Of a stretch of DNA of 64,000 nt, positions 45,684-58,564 are shown in pieces. The translations under genes were made by a program, and so were the position numbers. The number at the start of each line of letters is the position of its first letter. The first letter of the stretch is position 1. The notes beneath the pieces were generated by a model. It had not been told where the DNA came from. It searched no databases and saw only the letters and a program-made list of their open reading frames with translations. Origin of the DNA: Siphonodentalium dalli (Eukaryota > Mollusca > Scaphopoda > Gadilida > Siphonodentaliidae); contig CP136069.1 in the NCBI GenBank assembly GCA_032622095.1, forward strand, positions 123,866,126 through 123,930,125. Direction: 5' to 3'.

Positions 45684-47904
45684 TTAGTCCAGGAGATATT
45701 GATCGACCTCTGCACCCCCCCATGACTCAACTTCACCCCTCTAATTTTCTTTCTTAATGTCTCCTCTAATTGTTTTCGGTTGTCAACAAGATAAAAAAGT
45801 GGCCGCAGAGACTCCAGACTCCATTTTTTTTATATGCACCTGGTCTCTTTGATCGCCGTTATAGTAAATATGATGTCACATGAGTATTGTTTTCCGTTCG
45901 ATTCGTTATCGTAATATACAACCCTTACAAATTAGCCAAAAATCCGACACAAAATTCCAATATGGCAGCCAAGATGGCGGCAGAAATGTGAAAATTTGCT
46001 ATTTTTCGGACATTTCACCACCTTTCGTTTGTCTCTGTGGGAAAATATTGGCACTTTGACGCGATTTTATTAATTTATTGTCCGATATCAAGTTTTCCCA
46101 AATGCCGGTATAATCCGGTCAAAGCCGAATCGATACTAATAACGCAATGTCTGTTTCGAAATAATGAATGTTATTGCTATCATAACAAAACCCATGCATA
46201 TATATGTGCAGGAGATACTCGAGCTAGGATTCCTCTTATACCTGAGTTGAGGAATATTCACCCAAATCCAAGATGGCGGCCAAAATGGCCACCAGAAATA
46301 GAAAAATCGCTTTTTTAACATCAGAGAGCGTTATTGTCACGACAACTCCACACCTGCTTACTATTGTGAGTGGGGAACACTGAGTCGGAGAACTGTCCTT
46401 ATATTGCATCCAAATAAATGTCCCCCAAATCCAAAATGACGCCCACAATGGCGGACAGATTTTAAAAAATCACCGAAAATCACTCATATTCACATCATTG
46501 GGAATTATTGTATAGACAACCCATGCTTACAGTTTTCATTCATCAGATGCAAGGTAATTACTTCATCTCAGTATTTCCAACCCAACTGTCAGCATGTGTG
46601 GAGTTTCGACAATAATGCCCAATGATGTCAAAATGAGGGAATTTCGATGATCTTTCAAAATCTGTCAGCCATTGTGGGCGCCATTTTGGATTGGGGAGAC
46701 TTTTCTTTGGATGTGATATAAGGACAGTTCTTCGCTTCAGTGTTCCCAACTCACAATAGTTGTCGTGACAATAACGCTCACTAATGTTAAAATTAGAGAT
46801 TTTCGGCGATTTTTCTATTTCTGGTAGCCATTTTGGCCGCCATCTTGGATTTGGGTGAATATTCCTCAACACAGGTATATACAGCTTGAGCTGCATGTAG
46901 ACCCCCTCCCCCTATGGGGATTTTTTTGTGGTTATGATATCTTTGTAGAACTATATCAGTCCTTCAATTTGCCGGTTGTTTGCCATCTGGCTATGGGGGC
47001 TTTATAGAGTTATCGGTCATTGAATCCAAGATGGCCGCCCACATTGAATATCTGACCAGGTAAATTTCAATTCGCAATTACTCAGGACGTTTATGAGGTA
47101 TTACGTCGTGCGACATGTCATTCTATTGATAATTGAGTACTCCTTATTTATAGGTATGTATAAATTCCATATATAACAAATGGCTGCCAAAATGGCCACC
47201 GGAGGTGGAAAATATGACATTTTTTCACTAATATGTTCTATATCAGGTTATGCTGTTCGGAACTGTTTGAGAATTGTCACTTTATTTTGTATATTTTATA
47301 TTAACTGATCCTTGGGGCAATGAACTAAGAGGAATCCTAGCTCGAGTATCTCCTGCACATATATATGCATGGGTTTTGTTATGATAGCAACAACATTCAT
47401 TGATTCGAAACAGACATTGCGTTATTAGCGTCGATTCGGCTTTGACCGGATTATACCGGCATTTGGGAAAACGTGATATCGGACAAAAATATCCAGCAAG
47501 GAATTATATTATGGTCTCAGTGTGTTCGCCGATGACTCTTCTAGACGATAAATGTATGAAATCGCGTCAAGGTGACAATATTTTCCCACAGAGACAAACG
47601 AAAGGTGGTGAAATGTCCGAAAAATAGCAAATGTTCACATTTCGGCGTAAGGGTTGTATATTACCATAACGAATCGAACGGAAAACAAGACCGCATGTGA
47701 CATCATCAAAGAAACCTGGTGCATATAAAAAAATGGCCGCCATGATGGACGCCATCTTGTCTTGAGTCTCTGCGGCCACTTTTTTTTCTTGTTAACCGAA
47801 AAAAATTAGAGGAGACATTAAGAAAGAAAATTAGTGGGATGAAGTTGAGTCCTGGGGGTGGGGTGGGTTGGGGTGCAGAGGTCGACCAATATCTCCTGGA
47901 CTAC
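45684..47904. mobile_element. 2.2 kb nested inverted-repeat element
   Basis: The left end TAGTCCAGGAGATATTGATC pairs with the right end CAATATCTCCTGGACTA. The outer arms continue through GACCTCTGCACCCC, TTTCTTTCTTAATGTCTCCT and GTGGCCGCAGAGACTC to CAGGAGATACTCGAGCTAGG (46209 against about 47340). An inner inverted pair lies at about 46240-46290 and 46840-46880 (GGAATATTCACCCAAATCC against GGATTTGGGTGAATATTCC). It is rich in AAGATGGCGGCCAAAATGG words. No transposase is seen. Confidence 0.85.
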
Positions 47905-49504
47905 ATGTGGACATTCTGTAGAAAACGCTTTCCACTATTTTTTAAATGCCACCTACACTTCTGCGTCTTAATATACATTCAGTTTAGACATTACTATTTG
48001 GGGACCCGAACTTAGAACAATTTTGACAACCCAAATTATTTATATATCAGTGTTATAACGGAAATTGGCAGAGGGGGTTATGCACAAGTGGATCGCACTT
48101 GTCCTCCAATGACAATGCCAATTTGTATTGTAATATACTTATTGGTAATAAATATGTTTAAACCAGATAATGAATATCCGAGAGAACGCAAGTATTTGCA
48201 ATTAGAGAAAATCACGTTACATTAATTTTAACAACACGTTGCAATATAATGAGTGTGGTTGCAATAGGGATAACTGTAGAAGTTGCAGTGTAAAGAATGT
48301 ATGGCAATCGGTTTTGTTACAGCTGGTTATGACCTTATGAAAAAATACTATAGTACAGGTGTCCAAAATACCATGGTATATTTTACTAGTTTTGACCCTA
48401 TATAGTAAAATGCCATAGTCAAATTTATCTTGCCCCAATATGTTAGTTTGAGTGTGACAACAGGCACTCAATTGTTGTGCACTGATTAACTAACAAAACA
48501 TGGGTTTCGTCTCGCAAAAAGAGACAGAAAACACGTCCGCTACGTAATGTTGTGAAATATAGTTATCGCTCATTAGCATAGTATTACTATGATAAATCAA
48601 TAGTGAAACTTAGCAGTACTTTTGAAATACTATACTGTTATTCGATAGATAGATAGATTTATTTCTTATACCATACATCGATGTTTGAAAGAAAACATGT
48701 TTACCTACACTTACACTTTGAAAGTGTAGGTGGCATTATTTTTTCAAAGTGTAGGTGGCATTCTTCTATAGTCAGCCATGACTATATCAAGTCAGCCATG
48801 ACTATATCACCCCTAGCAATATACATGTATAGTCTATTACTATTATATTTATTTGTAATTGTACTTTCCATGTGTGTGTATTGTAAATAAAATTATCCTA
48901 TCCAATCCTTCACCGCTCGGGATTCCAATAAAAGCTAGTCAATTGATAATTTATAACTGATGAATTAAATTTTACGATGAAAAGAGAAAACAGAAATTCG
49001 TTAGGAAACTACATTGTACGTGTATATGCATATATGTTACTCATCTAATATATATAGTTACTTTTTGTCAAATTATATGTATTTTATTCATGTTTGCAAC
49101 TGCCCATTTGGGTGTATTTTGCATTAAAATCTTATCTTATCTTATCTTATGTATACATAATATCAGAGGCAGTATTAGACATATCAATTAAATAAAGATA
49201 TATTATTTTGGTTGTAACCTATCAGGGGCAGGGTAAACCAGTCACTGGATAAAACCACCTACCCTTTTCTATTGGTAATGATTGGTTGCTTGTTCTGAAT
49301 CGAGGTAGGGTTCATTTTATGTCATCACACGAAACTCGGTGATGTAATATTCCTGATCTAGTAACACTATGTAATGTTTTGGATTTAAAAGTGATGTGAA
49401 ACACCCCGGTAGGGTGATCAAATAGAAATTGAGAATAATATTGTTCAATGCCGTAATTTTTAGAATTATTATATCCAAACAGACAACACACACATTCATT
49501 CTTA
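47905..49504. other. No gene recognised; minor repeats
   Basis: CACTTTGAAAGTGTAGGTGGCAT occurs twice around 48705-48762 and TCAGCCATGACTATATCA twice around 48772-48809. A TTATC run sits near 49129-49150. No exon is supported. Confidence 0.45.
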
Positions 49505-49757
49505 TATATTAATTAAATGTAGTAACTCTTGATGGCGAAATCATTTTCGTTAATTTATCGCCGAGTCGCCGACCTCCCGAATCAAGTAGTAAATATTTAC
49601 AATTGAACCCATTTCAAACGATTTTTTCTATGGAATGGGATGGTCGATTTGCTTCAAATTTTCGGCCATGTCAGTAGAATGTTACATTCCTCCAGTTGGC
49701 ATAGCGCCCAATTACTAACTTGTCAGTTTCACGCACCGAACAAGTACTTAATATGAC
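49505..49757 (+). repeat. Dispersed repeat, family D copy 2
   Basis: Counterpart of 16855-17106: ATGGCGAAATCATTT, GTAAATATTTACAATTGA, TCAGTAGAATGTTACATTCC and GTTGGCATAGCGCCC in the same order and spacing. Confidence 0.75.
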
Positions 49758-49839
49758 GAACGCACGCAACCCTCTGTGACACACTAGCTAATAAGTGCTT
49801 ATAAGTGCTTATAGTACTATAATAGTTACATAATCTTCC

Positions 49840-50110
49840 GTCCGTGGCATACTATGGTAATATTACGACATACTATACTATGGAATACTGTAGTATTACC
49901 ACAACATATACTATAGTATATGTCCCAGAAGTACTATGGTGCATATGTATTATTTTATACTGTACTATAGCATACTATATACAGCTATACTGTAGTGCAC
50001 TATGTTATACCATGTGATACTATAGTTTTAGCACAATTTTATACTGTAGTGAAAATCCCAGGACTACTATATATAATTGATGCATATATAGTATTTCACA
50101 CTCTACTATG
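49840..50110. repeat. Cluster of TACTATAGTA-type words
   Basis: Irregular AT-rich array of CATACTATGG, ACTATAGTATA, TACTGTAGT and CACTCTACTATG motifs, many self-complementary. Period not regular enough to state. Confidence 0.6.
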
Positions 50111-51954
50111 TTTCTATAGTATTAACGCTATATATGGTTAAATTTATAGTTTAATCGGCAATGTATAATTAAACGACGCTACTGTATGGTTAAACGCCGT
50201 CACTGTATGTTTTAATTTCCGCCATTCATTTTCAATGGCAAAGACTTAATCCTACAGAAGGGACCACACCGCGTGTGACCTTGCGTGACCGGTGCAGAAG
50301 CCGGTGCAAGTTATTTTCATAGTATTACGCTTCATTGCTTGTTCGGGCTAAAACAATGATAAATAACTTCACATAAATGTACATAAATCAAACAGATTAA
50401 TGTACCAATCATTGCAATTAAAACAAATATACTTGATCACACTCTATTTATCGAAATTATGACGCAATTATGTGAAATAAAGAGGGGAACGGTACGGTTT
50501 TCAAAAAGTACGTTTTATGTTACCTCTATTTGAATGTAAACAAACTATATTTCAGCTACTTTGGTATTACTACGCCGTCTTCTCCCCATTATCAATCAGC
50601 GGTGAGGTTCAAAATGGGTGAAAACTTTTCCGTTATTACAATCATTCTGGTTTTATTGTTTGAAGTGGGATAAAAAATCTAAAACTTCACTTATAACTGC
50701 ACTTGACCGTCATACATGTGTATGTGCTTTGGTCCCACAAACAAAGCATACGTGTACATTTCACTTAGAGCTGCATGTTGGCTCACTCTGGCTTCCAATG
50801 GGCCGGGGAACACACTATACACGTTATATTAGTAAGAGTATAGTCGGTTTCATCATGTTTTTGAAACTCCCCATTCTCATCTCAATGTTGTATATCCATG
50901 CTTGTTTGGATCCAGCACCAATATTAAATATACATAAACCTAAGGCTGCGGTGGTAATAACAGAGATTCCAACTTGAAGTATTCTACGCTGCGACAACAA
51001 GATGTGTATTTCGACAGCTTATGACGTCAAAAGGAGGATGTGCCACGTTCTCACAAGGGGACAAAGGATGGGAGTCATTTCAGAGAAATTATATAGGGAC
51101 GATGCTAGATGGTCATTGTTCGGAGTGGAGACTGTCCAATTGATAATTTACAACTGACACCACGTCCCCCAGCGCTCACTTCAACTATATAGTTCCCGAT
51201 CCCCCCCCCCCTCCAGAATATTAATAATAGACCATTCCCATGTATAATTTTATACCTAAATGGGAGTATCTATTCAAGAAAAATGTTAAACACGCATCAA
51301 TTTCGTATAAATTATATAGCATTTTCTTTACCTTTTCAATCATATGAATAAACATGCTATTACGACCTTTATTCGACAAGGATATGATTAAGGTGGTTTA
51401 ATTGCTGAATCGACCGTTTGGCAACACAAATAGTTTTATTTCAAAAGGAAAAAGATCTACCCGTATCGTGATAGTTCAAGTAGACAACACGATGTTGGCC
51501 ATTAGATTGGACGATGATTTGACATCAAACGTTAAAACCTTATATGTGGATTCCCGATGTGCAGTTGGAAATTTCTCAGGCGCGCACCCCACAATGAATA
51601 CATCTAGTACATATCTAATAATCTATATGGTCTGAAGATTATGTCTATTTATTGAGCTAAACTCAGCTTAAGCGATCGGCCCACAAGTTAAACTATGCCT
51701 GGTTAGAAAAGCTCCAGTTGTTATCTTAGTATTCGTTATATAAAGGTCATTCTTCGAATCTCTTAGTAGCATTCACGTATGACTGTACTATATCGAACAT
51801 TAATTTCATAGGAGATGTCGGGTTAGTTAAAACGTAAGTTTCGGTTGTTAGGACTCTTATACCGAAATGACCAAAGCAGTCAAGCATGATCTGCATTTGT
51901 ATCATGTATAGGGTCAAACGAAACTGAAGCGAAATGCTGTTTTTTTGTCCTCCT
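50111..51954. other. No gene recognised
   Basis: Open frames at 50618-50977 and 51402-51635 on plus have no recognisable domain or clear splice sites. A CCCCCCCCCC run lies near 51200. Confidence 0.4.
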
Positions 51955-52765
51955 TAAAATTTATTTTCGGGGGACTATTGTAATCAGCTCCGTCCGTCCG
52001 TCTTCCGTCCGTGCGTCCGTCCGGAGTTATAACTCCAGTAATGATCATCCGATTTGATTGAAACTTGGTATGTAGGTGTCTGAACCAAGAACGCATGTGC
52101 TCTGCAATTCTGGGTTTGATCTGATCAAAGTGCTTTTATGGAGTTATTTCCCTTTTTTCAACTTTTTTTTTACTTAGAAAATTTCTCACTTTTTCGGTTT
52201 CCGGATGATGTCTCAAGTTTGGATCCTTTAATTGCAAATACCGTTTTAATGTGGATCAGTCATATCAAGATACAGGTTGAGTTCGAATTTGAGTTTGATC
52301 CGATGTTTTTTCTCAGAGTTATGGGCTTTTCGACTTACAAAATTCAATTTTTCTTGTTTTTTCTTTGGTTTTCTGATGATAACTCAAGTTTGGATTGTTT
52401 AATTGGACATTATTTTTTCTTGTGGGTCGATCATATCAAAATACAGATCAAGTTCGAATTTGAGTTTGATCCAATGATTTTTCCCAGAGTTGTGGGCCTT
52501 TCGGCTTTGAAATTTGTTTTTATAATTTTCTGTATGAGGGTACCTTCATGGTGTAATCAACTCCTCCTACAGTTTTATCGTAGGTATTTGAAACTTCAGA
52601 GTATTGTTACCCACAGATTGGAGATGTGCAGCATGTATATAGATGACGGATTTTTTTTTTTTTACGGAATTATTAACCCTTTCAACATTTTTGTTATTTC
52701 TTTAACAAAGACACTGTGTCGGCCGACCTTTTATTTGGTATTCACAAGTACAACTAGTAAATGAA
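51955..52765 (+). repeat. Interspersed repeat led by (CCGT)n, with internal direct repeats
   Basis: Starts GGGGGACTATTGTAATCAGC, then CCGTCCGTCCGTCTTCCGTC-type tract, GGAGTTATAACTCCAG and TTTGATTGAAACTTGGTATG. Then come two diverged direct copies of AAGTTCGAATTTGAGTTTGA with CAGAGTT(A/G)TGGGC(T/C)TTTCG (about 52275-52340 and 52450-52510). A 208-codon open frame from 52138 is Phe-rich and spans the direct repeats, so I treat it as repeat read-through. Repeats with this opening are common in mollusc and other spiralian genomes. Confidence 0.7.
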
Positions 52766-54459
52766 ATGCGATATTTTTTATAGACATTTAGGTTACTACA
52801 ATTATTTCGTAGTCTACGATGAACTATATTAGACTTTCGATCTCCCACATTAAACCTTGCCATTTTTTCCGAAAAAAAAAATCATTTTGTGGCTTCGAAT
52901 TTTGGCGAGCAGAGCCCACTTGTGCCTTGTGTGTGCATGTCTTTTCCCGAGTGTAATTCAACACATTTCTGTTGTCTATCTGAAGAAGAACGTTATTGTC
53001 CGTTGATAATTATACATGTAGCAGCTTCAAACTGAAGATTTTCGAGGAGTTTGAAGTCCGCAAAATAAACATCACCATAATCGAAAAGTAGCACTATATA
53101 TAATGTGTTATATACCAACAACAATGTTTTCCTTGCAGCGTCTCTGAACGACATTGTTACAGCCCAAATTCGATTGGATATGTATCCCAAGATGCTTTTT
53201 TGATTCAGTTATTGTAGTGTCAAATTCAAAACTATTTGCTATTGAGATTGAGTTAAAAAGTTTGTTAGTTTTTTTGGGACTTTTTCGTGGTCCGATAATC
53301 GTCTCGATTTAATAAATAATGTTCTATATGTATCACTATAGTATGACGCATCTCTCAACCTTTTCGGACGTGAACCATTGTTTATCATTCGGACGAATCA
53401 ATACCTTACGTTTCAGATTGTTCCCATTCATAATTTGCATGTGCGTATTCAGCCTGTTCTCAAAAAATTAGCACATAACCAAGGGGGGGGGGGGGGGGGG
53501 GGTCTGCAAAAAAAATCCGTATATAGGGCCGGGGTGGGTGGGTGGTCCAGAGGTGGACAAAAATGGTGCTTGTAATTTTTTTCCAAAATGGGTTTTTTAA
53601 GAACAATTTACAAGTACTGACAATGTAATGTTGTTTGTAAGCATGTTAGTACCATGCTTGTTGGTATAGGGCTATATAGGCAGCTAAAGTGACTCTTTAG
53701 CTTCAGATTTAGCAACATTCTGGATTTCACAGTATCCCGGACCACTTCACAGTGGACCACCGTATTAACGTTCAGGAAACTTATGATCAGCGGAAGAAAT
53801 ATTTAGTAACAAAATTAATATATTACCCAGTTGTATTATCTGAATAAAAGTAATAAAACAAAAAAACTCTATCACAAATTGGATACTACATGGTGAATAC
53901 TCAAAGATCACTACTAGTAGATATCATTAACCTGATTGTTGCATAACATGAAATTGAAAAGGGTATCTCATAAATTTCTAATGTCTGAAATACTGTCTTG
54001 TTCTGGCATGTAATCAAATTCATTCCTTCCGGTTATTTCTCATCTTGAATGATTGCAAGTAATGTTAATTTGCAACAATTATCCAAATAAAACTGAATTG
54101 GTTATGATGAATGACATTACTGTTTACTGCTCAGACAATCCCAAATGAAGGTGACACTATTCTCATTGAATTTCAGAACTTCATCTGGGAGCCTTACTGC
54201 TCAACAAGACGAAACTAAAATACTAATTGTATACTGTTATCACTTACAAATAGACGAATTGAAATAATGTGATGCATTCAGATGCATTTAGAAATGACAT
54301 TCAATTCTTCATTCTGGTCTATCACCATACCAAACCACATCAAAGTTTGACAACCGACACTTAACTTATATTGCAAAAAACTTTGTATGGACTGAATTTC
54401 ATAAAGTCGAACAGGGCCCAAACTTTTGTAGGCATTGGTGGGTTGGTAAAATTGTTCAA
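52766..54459. other. No gene recognised; 20-base G tract
   Basis: Contains a G20 tract at 53483-53502 and TGGGTGGGTGG-like sequence just after it, which could form a G-quadruplex. No exon is recognised. Confidence 0.5.
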
Positions 54460-54770
54460 TATAGATGGAAATTGCAAACCTGATACAACTTTAGTTGGAA
54501 ATGTTACACACATGTAGGCTGAAATTATTCTAATTGTTTGGATTCACAACCAGTAGTTAGTGGGAACTATGTTTTTTTTTAGACCATCAGTTTGAATAAG
54601 TGGCATATTTATCTACTTTCGGTCCAAATTATGGTCTAAATGGCATCCGTTGGAAATTCTCCAAACGTTAGGCGGTGTCAGGTTAGAAATTTCCAACAGG
54701 TGGAAAGCTTATGCATAAGGTACCAGCTGGAAAGTTACAACCCAATCAATGTCTCGAATAGGGCCACTTT
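54460..54770. repeat. Dispersed repeat, family B copy
   Basis: GATACAACTTTAGTTGGAAATG, TGTAGGCTGAAATTATTCT, GTGTCAGGTTAGAAATTTCCAAC and GGGCCACTTTGG parallel the order at 7910-8190. Confidence 0.65.
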
Positions 54771-54779
54771 GGTTTCTTT

Positions 54780-55420
54780 AATCAACATCATTAGATTCAT
54801 CATATCATGGATATGACTATTATATAACTTTGGATGAAATCGGCGAGTAAAACATTCTTACAAATGTTAGTATCAAGTACCCTCCCCACCTATGACCGCA
54901 AAACGGCACAAATGTGGCGTCTTTAAACTACACAATTATATTCCGCGTATCATAGGGAAGAATATGTATCTATTCGGTGGAAATCGGGAAGAATGTGTAC
55001 CAATTAGGTGGAAATCGGCGCTAAAATTATTTTTTTCAATTTTTATGCCACTCCCTTCCCCAATCCTGACTCGAATGTCGCCACTTTTGACATATTTATA
55101 CAATATCTCTAGAAACCACATATCATGGAGATGATTTTGTATAAGTTTGGTGGAATTGGCGACTACAAATGTCATCAATTTTGTTGTCCCTCTCCATTGT
55201 TCTGCCCCTGACACAAACAGCATCACTTTAGAAAAAGTTAACCTTCACCATTGTCTTCATCCTAAAACGTTACCCCTGTTAGACAGATTTGGGGTCATCT
55301 AGGTGGTCCCCCATTTATTTATATAGAATACAGACAGACATACACACAGACGACATGCGCAGATATAAATATAGATGTTTTGTCTCAATAGTCATGTTGT
55401 CTCGTGAGTCGGGAGAATAA
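54780..55420 (+). repeat. Dispersed repeats related to 5770-7100 and family C
   Basis: The left part shares AACGGCACAAATGTGGCGTC, GGTGGAAATCGGCGCTAA and TGACTCGAATGTCGCCAC with the 245-bp tandem repeat. The right part (CAGCATCACTTTAGAAAAA, ACAGACAGACATACA, ATATAAATATAGATG) matches 14210-14370. The two modules are adjacent here, and pieces of both occur together near 7.1 kb, so they probably belong to one composite repeat. Confidence 0.65.
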
Positions 55421-56033
55421 CTTGATTGATCGCCGTGCAACAATGTAAAAAAAAACGAAAGCTATTGTGGTGACTCGGATAATAGAAAATAATGACACGT
55501 TTTCCAGTGTTCAAGTAGAAATTCATAGAGATGTACTTTTGTGCTACACTTTTTTCATAAAAAACATGACATCTACTCTCCATTTCTATCGATAACACTA
55601 TGTGACTGAATATCTGGTCTGCCTGATAACGTGGAGGAATAATATCATTTCTTTCAAATACGCTCCATGTTGTGTTGAAACTCGGCAGCGTTGAACAAAA
55701 TGCTCACCGAGATCTGGACATATAACTACCGATAACGTGATGCGAGTCACGTGACACCGAACAACATGCAAGTGATTACAGAGCATGGCAGTACGCGTGA
55801 GCAGAGTTGAAACGTCACACAAACAACTTACTCACGTAACTTCAATACGTAAAGGCACTAAATTTGCATGTGCAAAAATGTTCCTTCGCACGATCTCTTC
55901 AATTATTGCAAGTTTAGTTTTTGCATATAGTTATATGATACATTTCGCAAATCACACCGACATCTGGGTTATACAACCAACTACCAGCACCATACAAACT
56001 ATGATGTGCATGGGTACCTATGACTGTTGCTGT
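55421..56033. other. 3' flank of the PTER gene; no gene recognised
   Basis: Downstream of the minus-strand PTER stop. TTTATT (AATAAA on minus) occurs near 55313, rather far from the stop. No nearer signal stands out. Confidence 0.4.
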
Positions 56034-56171
56034 TCATGCGTTGAATGTCAGCCATTCTCTGGGATTATGTATGAGTATCTTGTCAATGATATCCTGGGTC
56101 ATTCCTCTCTGTCTCATCCATGGTACAACGTTCAAGAGTATGTGTGAGTATCCATGGCCGCCGTACTTCGT
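56034..56171 (-). CDS. PTER: Phosphotriesterase-related protein, last exon
   Basis: Minus-strand acceptor TTTGCAG, then [18 protein letters not shown], an [15 protein letters not shown] segment, and [11 protein letters not shown] with a TGA stop. The [10 protein letters not shown] and NP..WL.F motifs are diagnostic of the PTER C-terminus. The 138-bp exon joins in phase 0 to 57952-58166. This is the final strand and helix of the TIM-barrel amidohydrolase fold. No break or frameshift is seen. Confidence 0.94.
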   Translation of the reverse strand, partial: TKYGGHGYSHILLNVVPWMRQRGMTQDIIDKILIHNPREWLTFNA

Positions 56172-57951
56172 CTGCAAATAAACGATGCCGGAATTCAACA
56201 ATTGGAACTTCTGAGTGAACCCAAATTATTGATCAGCCACGTGTTCGAAATATATAGTTTGACACATTTCGATATCCTTATTATAACCATTGGTATTTAA
56301 GGGCTTTCCCCGTGGTATGACGTCACCGCCCATGCACGTTTCACATAAAAGAGTGAATTCGAATCCGTGTTTTTCTATGATCGCGAATGATAGGCTACGG
56401 TTACCAATACCGAATACCGCGAACAGGTTCTTGGCGAATCGAGCACACGAGTACAGTGTGAGACTTTGTGACGTGGTGTTCGTGAATCTAGATTCTAACT
56501 ATTCGAATTCCGGCGAGTGATTATTCAGACCTGCGAACATGTTCTTGGTTTGTTCCTGGACTGTTATCGGGTTTTCAAAGAACATGTATACACGCAACAT
56601 ATTCGCAGGTCACTTGGTGGTCTACGTGTTCGCGAACATAGAAGAACACGGATTCGAATACACCCACCTTGTCCACGCGACTATACACGGATTGGCTTCG
56701 GCTTTCGACGGCTGACTCAGGTCGGCCTCGGTTTGTGACACACATGTAATACTTTTTGAAGATAATTGGATTTCCCAGATTGCGATATTCCACGATGAAG
56801 CGACAACAGTTTGAAATTGCCGACTGGGTAATCGGTTGAAATTGTAAACATATTTTAACTTTCCAACAAACATGTAGTGTGATATATAAATGTTTAAAAG
56901 CGTGTTAGAGCTAGTAATTGGTTAATCGCTATTATAAAACTATCATAATATTATTATAATATGTGAGGGGTTCAGACAACTGATTGAGACTTCCCCTATT
57001 TTCATCACATTTAGACTCAAAACACCATTGGTAAGGATGTCTTTGGTAATTTTTTCCAATTCATGAACAATAAGAACCAGTCGGAAAATTCTAACACAGC
57101 ACGCTGTGGTGTTTTGGTTCAAATAAGAGTTTTCCCAGATTAGGTCATTAATTATCTGAAAAACAGACGACGGTAATCTTAAACATTTAAACGGACATGG
57201 CTCATTCGAGCTTCCAAATTTAGTCGATATAATGTGGAAGGAGGTATAAAATAGGTTGATAAATACACGAAATATTGATATACCACATTTATATGTTCTG
57301 AACAATACTTGCCACAGTCACCGCCATTTTCTAGCCGTTTTCAATTTTCTTTATTTCTACCATATCAGGAGCAAAATAACACGAAATGCTCGTTTACCGT
57401 GCCGTGTTGTCTACATAGCTGTTGTTTGTTTGGGACCCAAAACACCAGGTTCGTTGTAGCGCGCACACTACCGAGTTAGAATGCTCAGCACTTATTGATC
57501 TTAGCGCCTTCAACCATATAAGCACGCGACTTAATATAGACAGGTGTTCGCTCATGTGATGCCGGTTTGTTTATTTGTATACAAAATGACACCAATGTCC
57601 ATATTTGGTTGGTCATATATACTCGCAGAGTTTCGAAGAGGATAAAAATAGCGATAAATATTTCATATCTGGTAGCTCAGCAATCGGGGTCGCATCCGCG
57701 AACTCTTGAGTCTTGAGCAACTTGCCGAACGGGTCGAGAAAACATAAAAGAAGATTGATATGCGAGCTCGATTGCCCAGAGCGGACTCGCATAAACTGCC
57801 GCGCACACTTGTAGCCAAATTGTTCAGAGACCGATAGCTCAGCAATATATGAATTGATAACGACTGTGCCCACCCCACCATGCTACACACAAGCGAGATC
57901 ACGTCATGGTATTAATTGTTTGCATCACCATCACGCTTGGAATTTACATAC
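56172..57951. other. PTER intron; degenerate inverted repeat
   Basis: Around 56345-56710 the sequence GTGAATTCGAATCCGTGTTT is mirrored by AACACGGATTCGAATACAC near 56646, with GTTCGCGAACA words between. It is probably an old hairpin element. TAGCTCAGCAAT occurs at 57671 and 57835, but no tRNA can be folded. No other exon is seen. Confidence 0.55.
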
Positions 57952-58166
57952 CAGTCTGTGTTTAGTGTGCATATCGTGTGCGATACAGATGCGATCCTGG
58001 TACCCCTCTTTTACGAGCAGTTTAATCAGTTCGATCCGTCCCAGATCACTAGCCATAATGGCGGGGCTAAACTGATACATTGATGTCTCGATGCCAAAGA
58101 GGTCGAATTCACAATATGCTCCCAGTTTAGCGAATTCGAGAAGTTCGTCTGCATTACCGACTGTAC
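57952..58166 (-). CDS. PTER: Phosphotriesterase-related protein, third-from-right exon
   Basis: Minus-strand acceptor TCTATTTCAG, then (R)TVGNADELLEFAKLGAYCEF, DLFGIETSMYQ, GRIELIKLLVKEGYQDR and ICIAHDMHTKHRL before a GTATGT donor. It includes the conserved Asp of the AHD(M/I)HTK motif, which in this superfamily is the catalytic base and metal ligand at the end of strand 8. The first two bases complete an Arg codon from the previous exon; it ends in phase 0. Confidence 0.95.
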
Positions 58167-58319
58167 CTGAAATAGAAATGGACATATACCAATAAGCGAA
58201 ACCACTTCCCCGCGGTGAATCCGCGAGAAGTAGCATATATATTTAGTATATGGCTCCAGCCAAAGAATCTCCAAAATAAAAATAACAATAATGCGGTGCC
58301 GAATCACAGGTGTGACAAC

Positions 58320-58564
58320 TTAAAGAGCCACTTAATTTTCGAACTCTATCTCTTAGTTGTGAATTATGATGCATTCTGTGTAAATAACATTGAAAGTCTT
58401 GGTGTGAATCCAAGATCACAGTCACTTGGTGGACACTACTAGGTCACAGCTCTTCCGTATTCCAGTAGAATATATATATTTAGTTCCTCTCCCAAATGTT
58501 ATATAATAAGGAATATGTTGTATATAATGTGATATGGTCATTCGAAAATTAAGTGGACCTTTAA
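58320..58564. mobile_element. TTAA MITE in a PTER intron
   Basis: TTAA flanks AGAGCCACTTAATTTTCGAA at the left and TTCGAAAATTAAGTGGACCT at the right. About 245 bp; the interior is not palindromic, so only about 20 bp of terminal repeat are preserved. Confidence 0.75.

Noticed and set aside
50618-50977. 119-codon plus frame as a gene
   Set aside because: No domain, no convincing splice sites and no compositional contrast with the surroundings.
52138-52764. 208-codon Phe-rich frame as a membrane protein gene
   Set aside because: It spans two direct copies of an interspersed repeat led by (CCGT)n, and its repeats at DNA level explain the repeated protein motif.
57665-57745. tRNA gene suggested by GGTAGCTCAG (box A-like) at 57669
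   Set aside because: The downstream GGGTCGAGAAA is a poor box B and no acceptor stem can be paired; a second TAGCTCAGCAAT nearby also lacks a partner.
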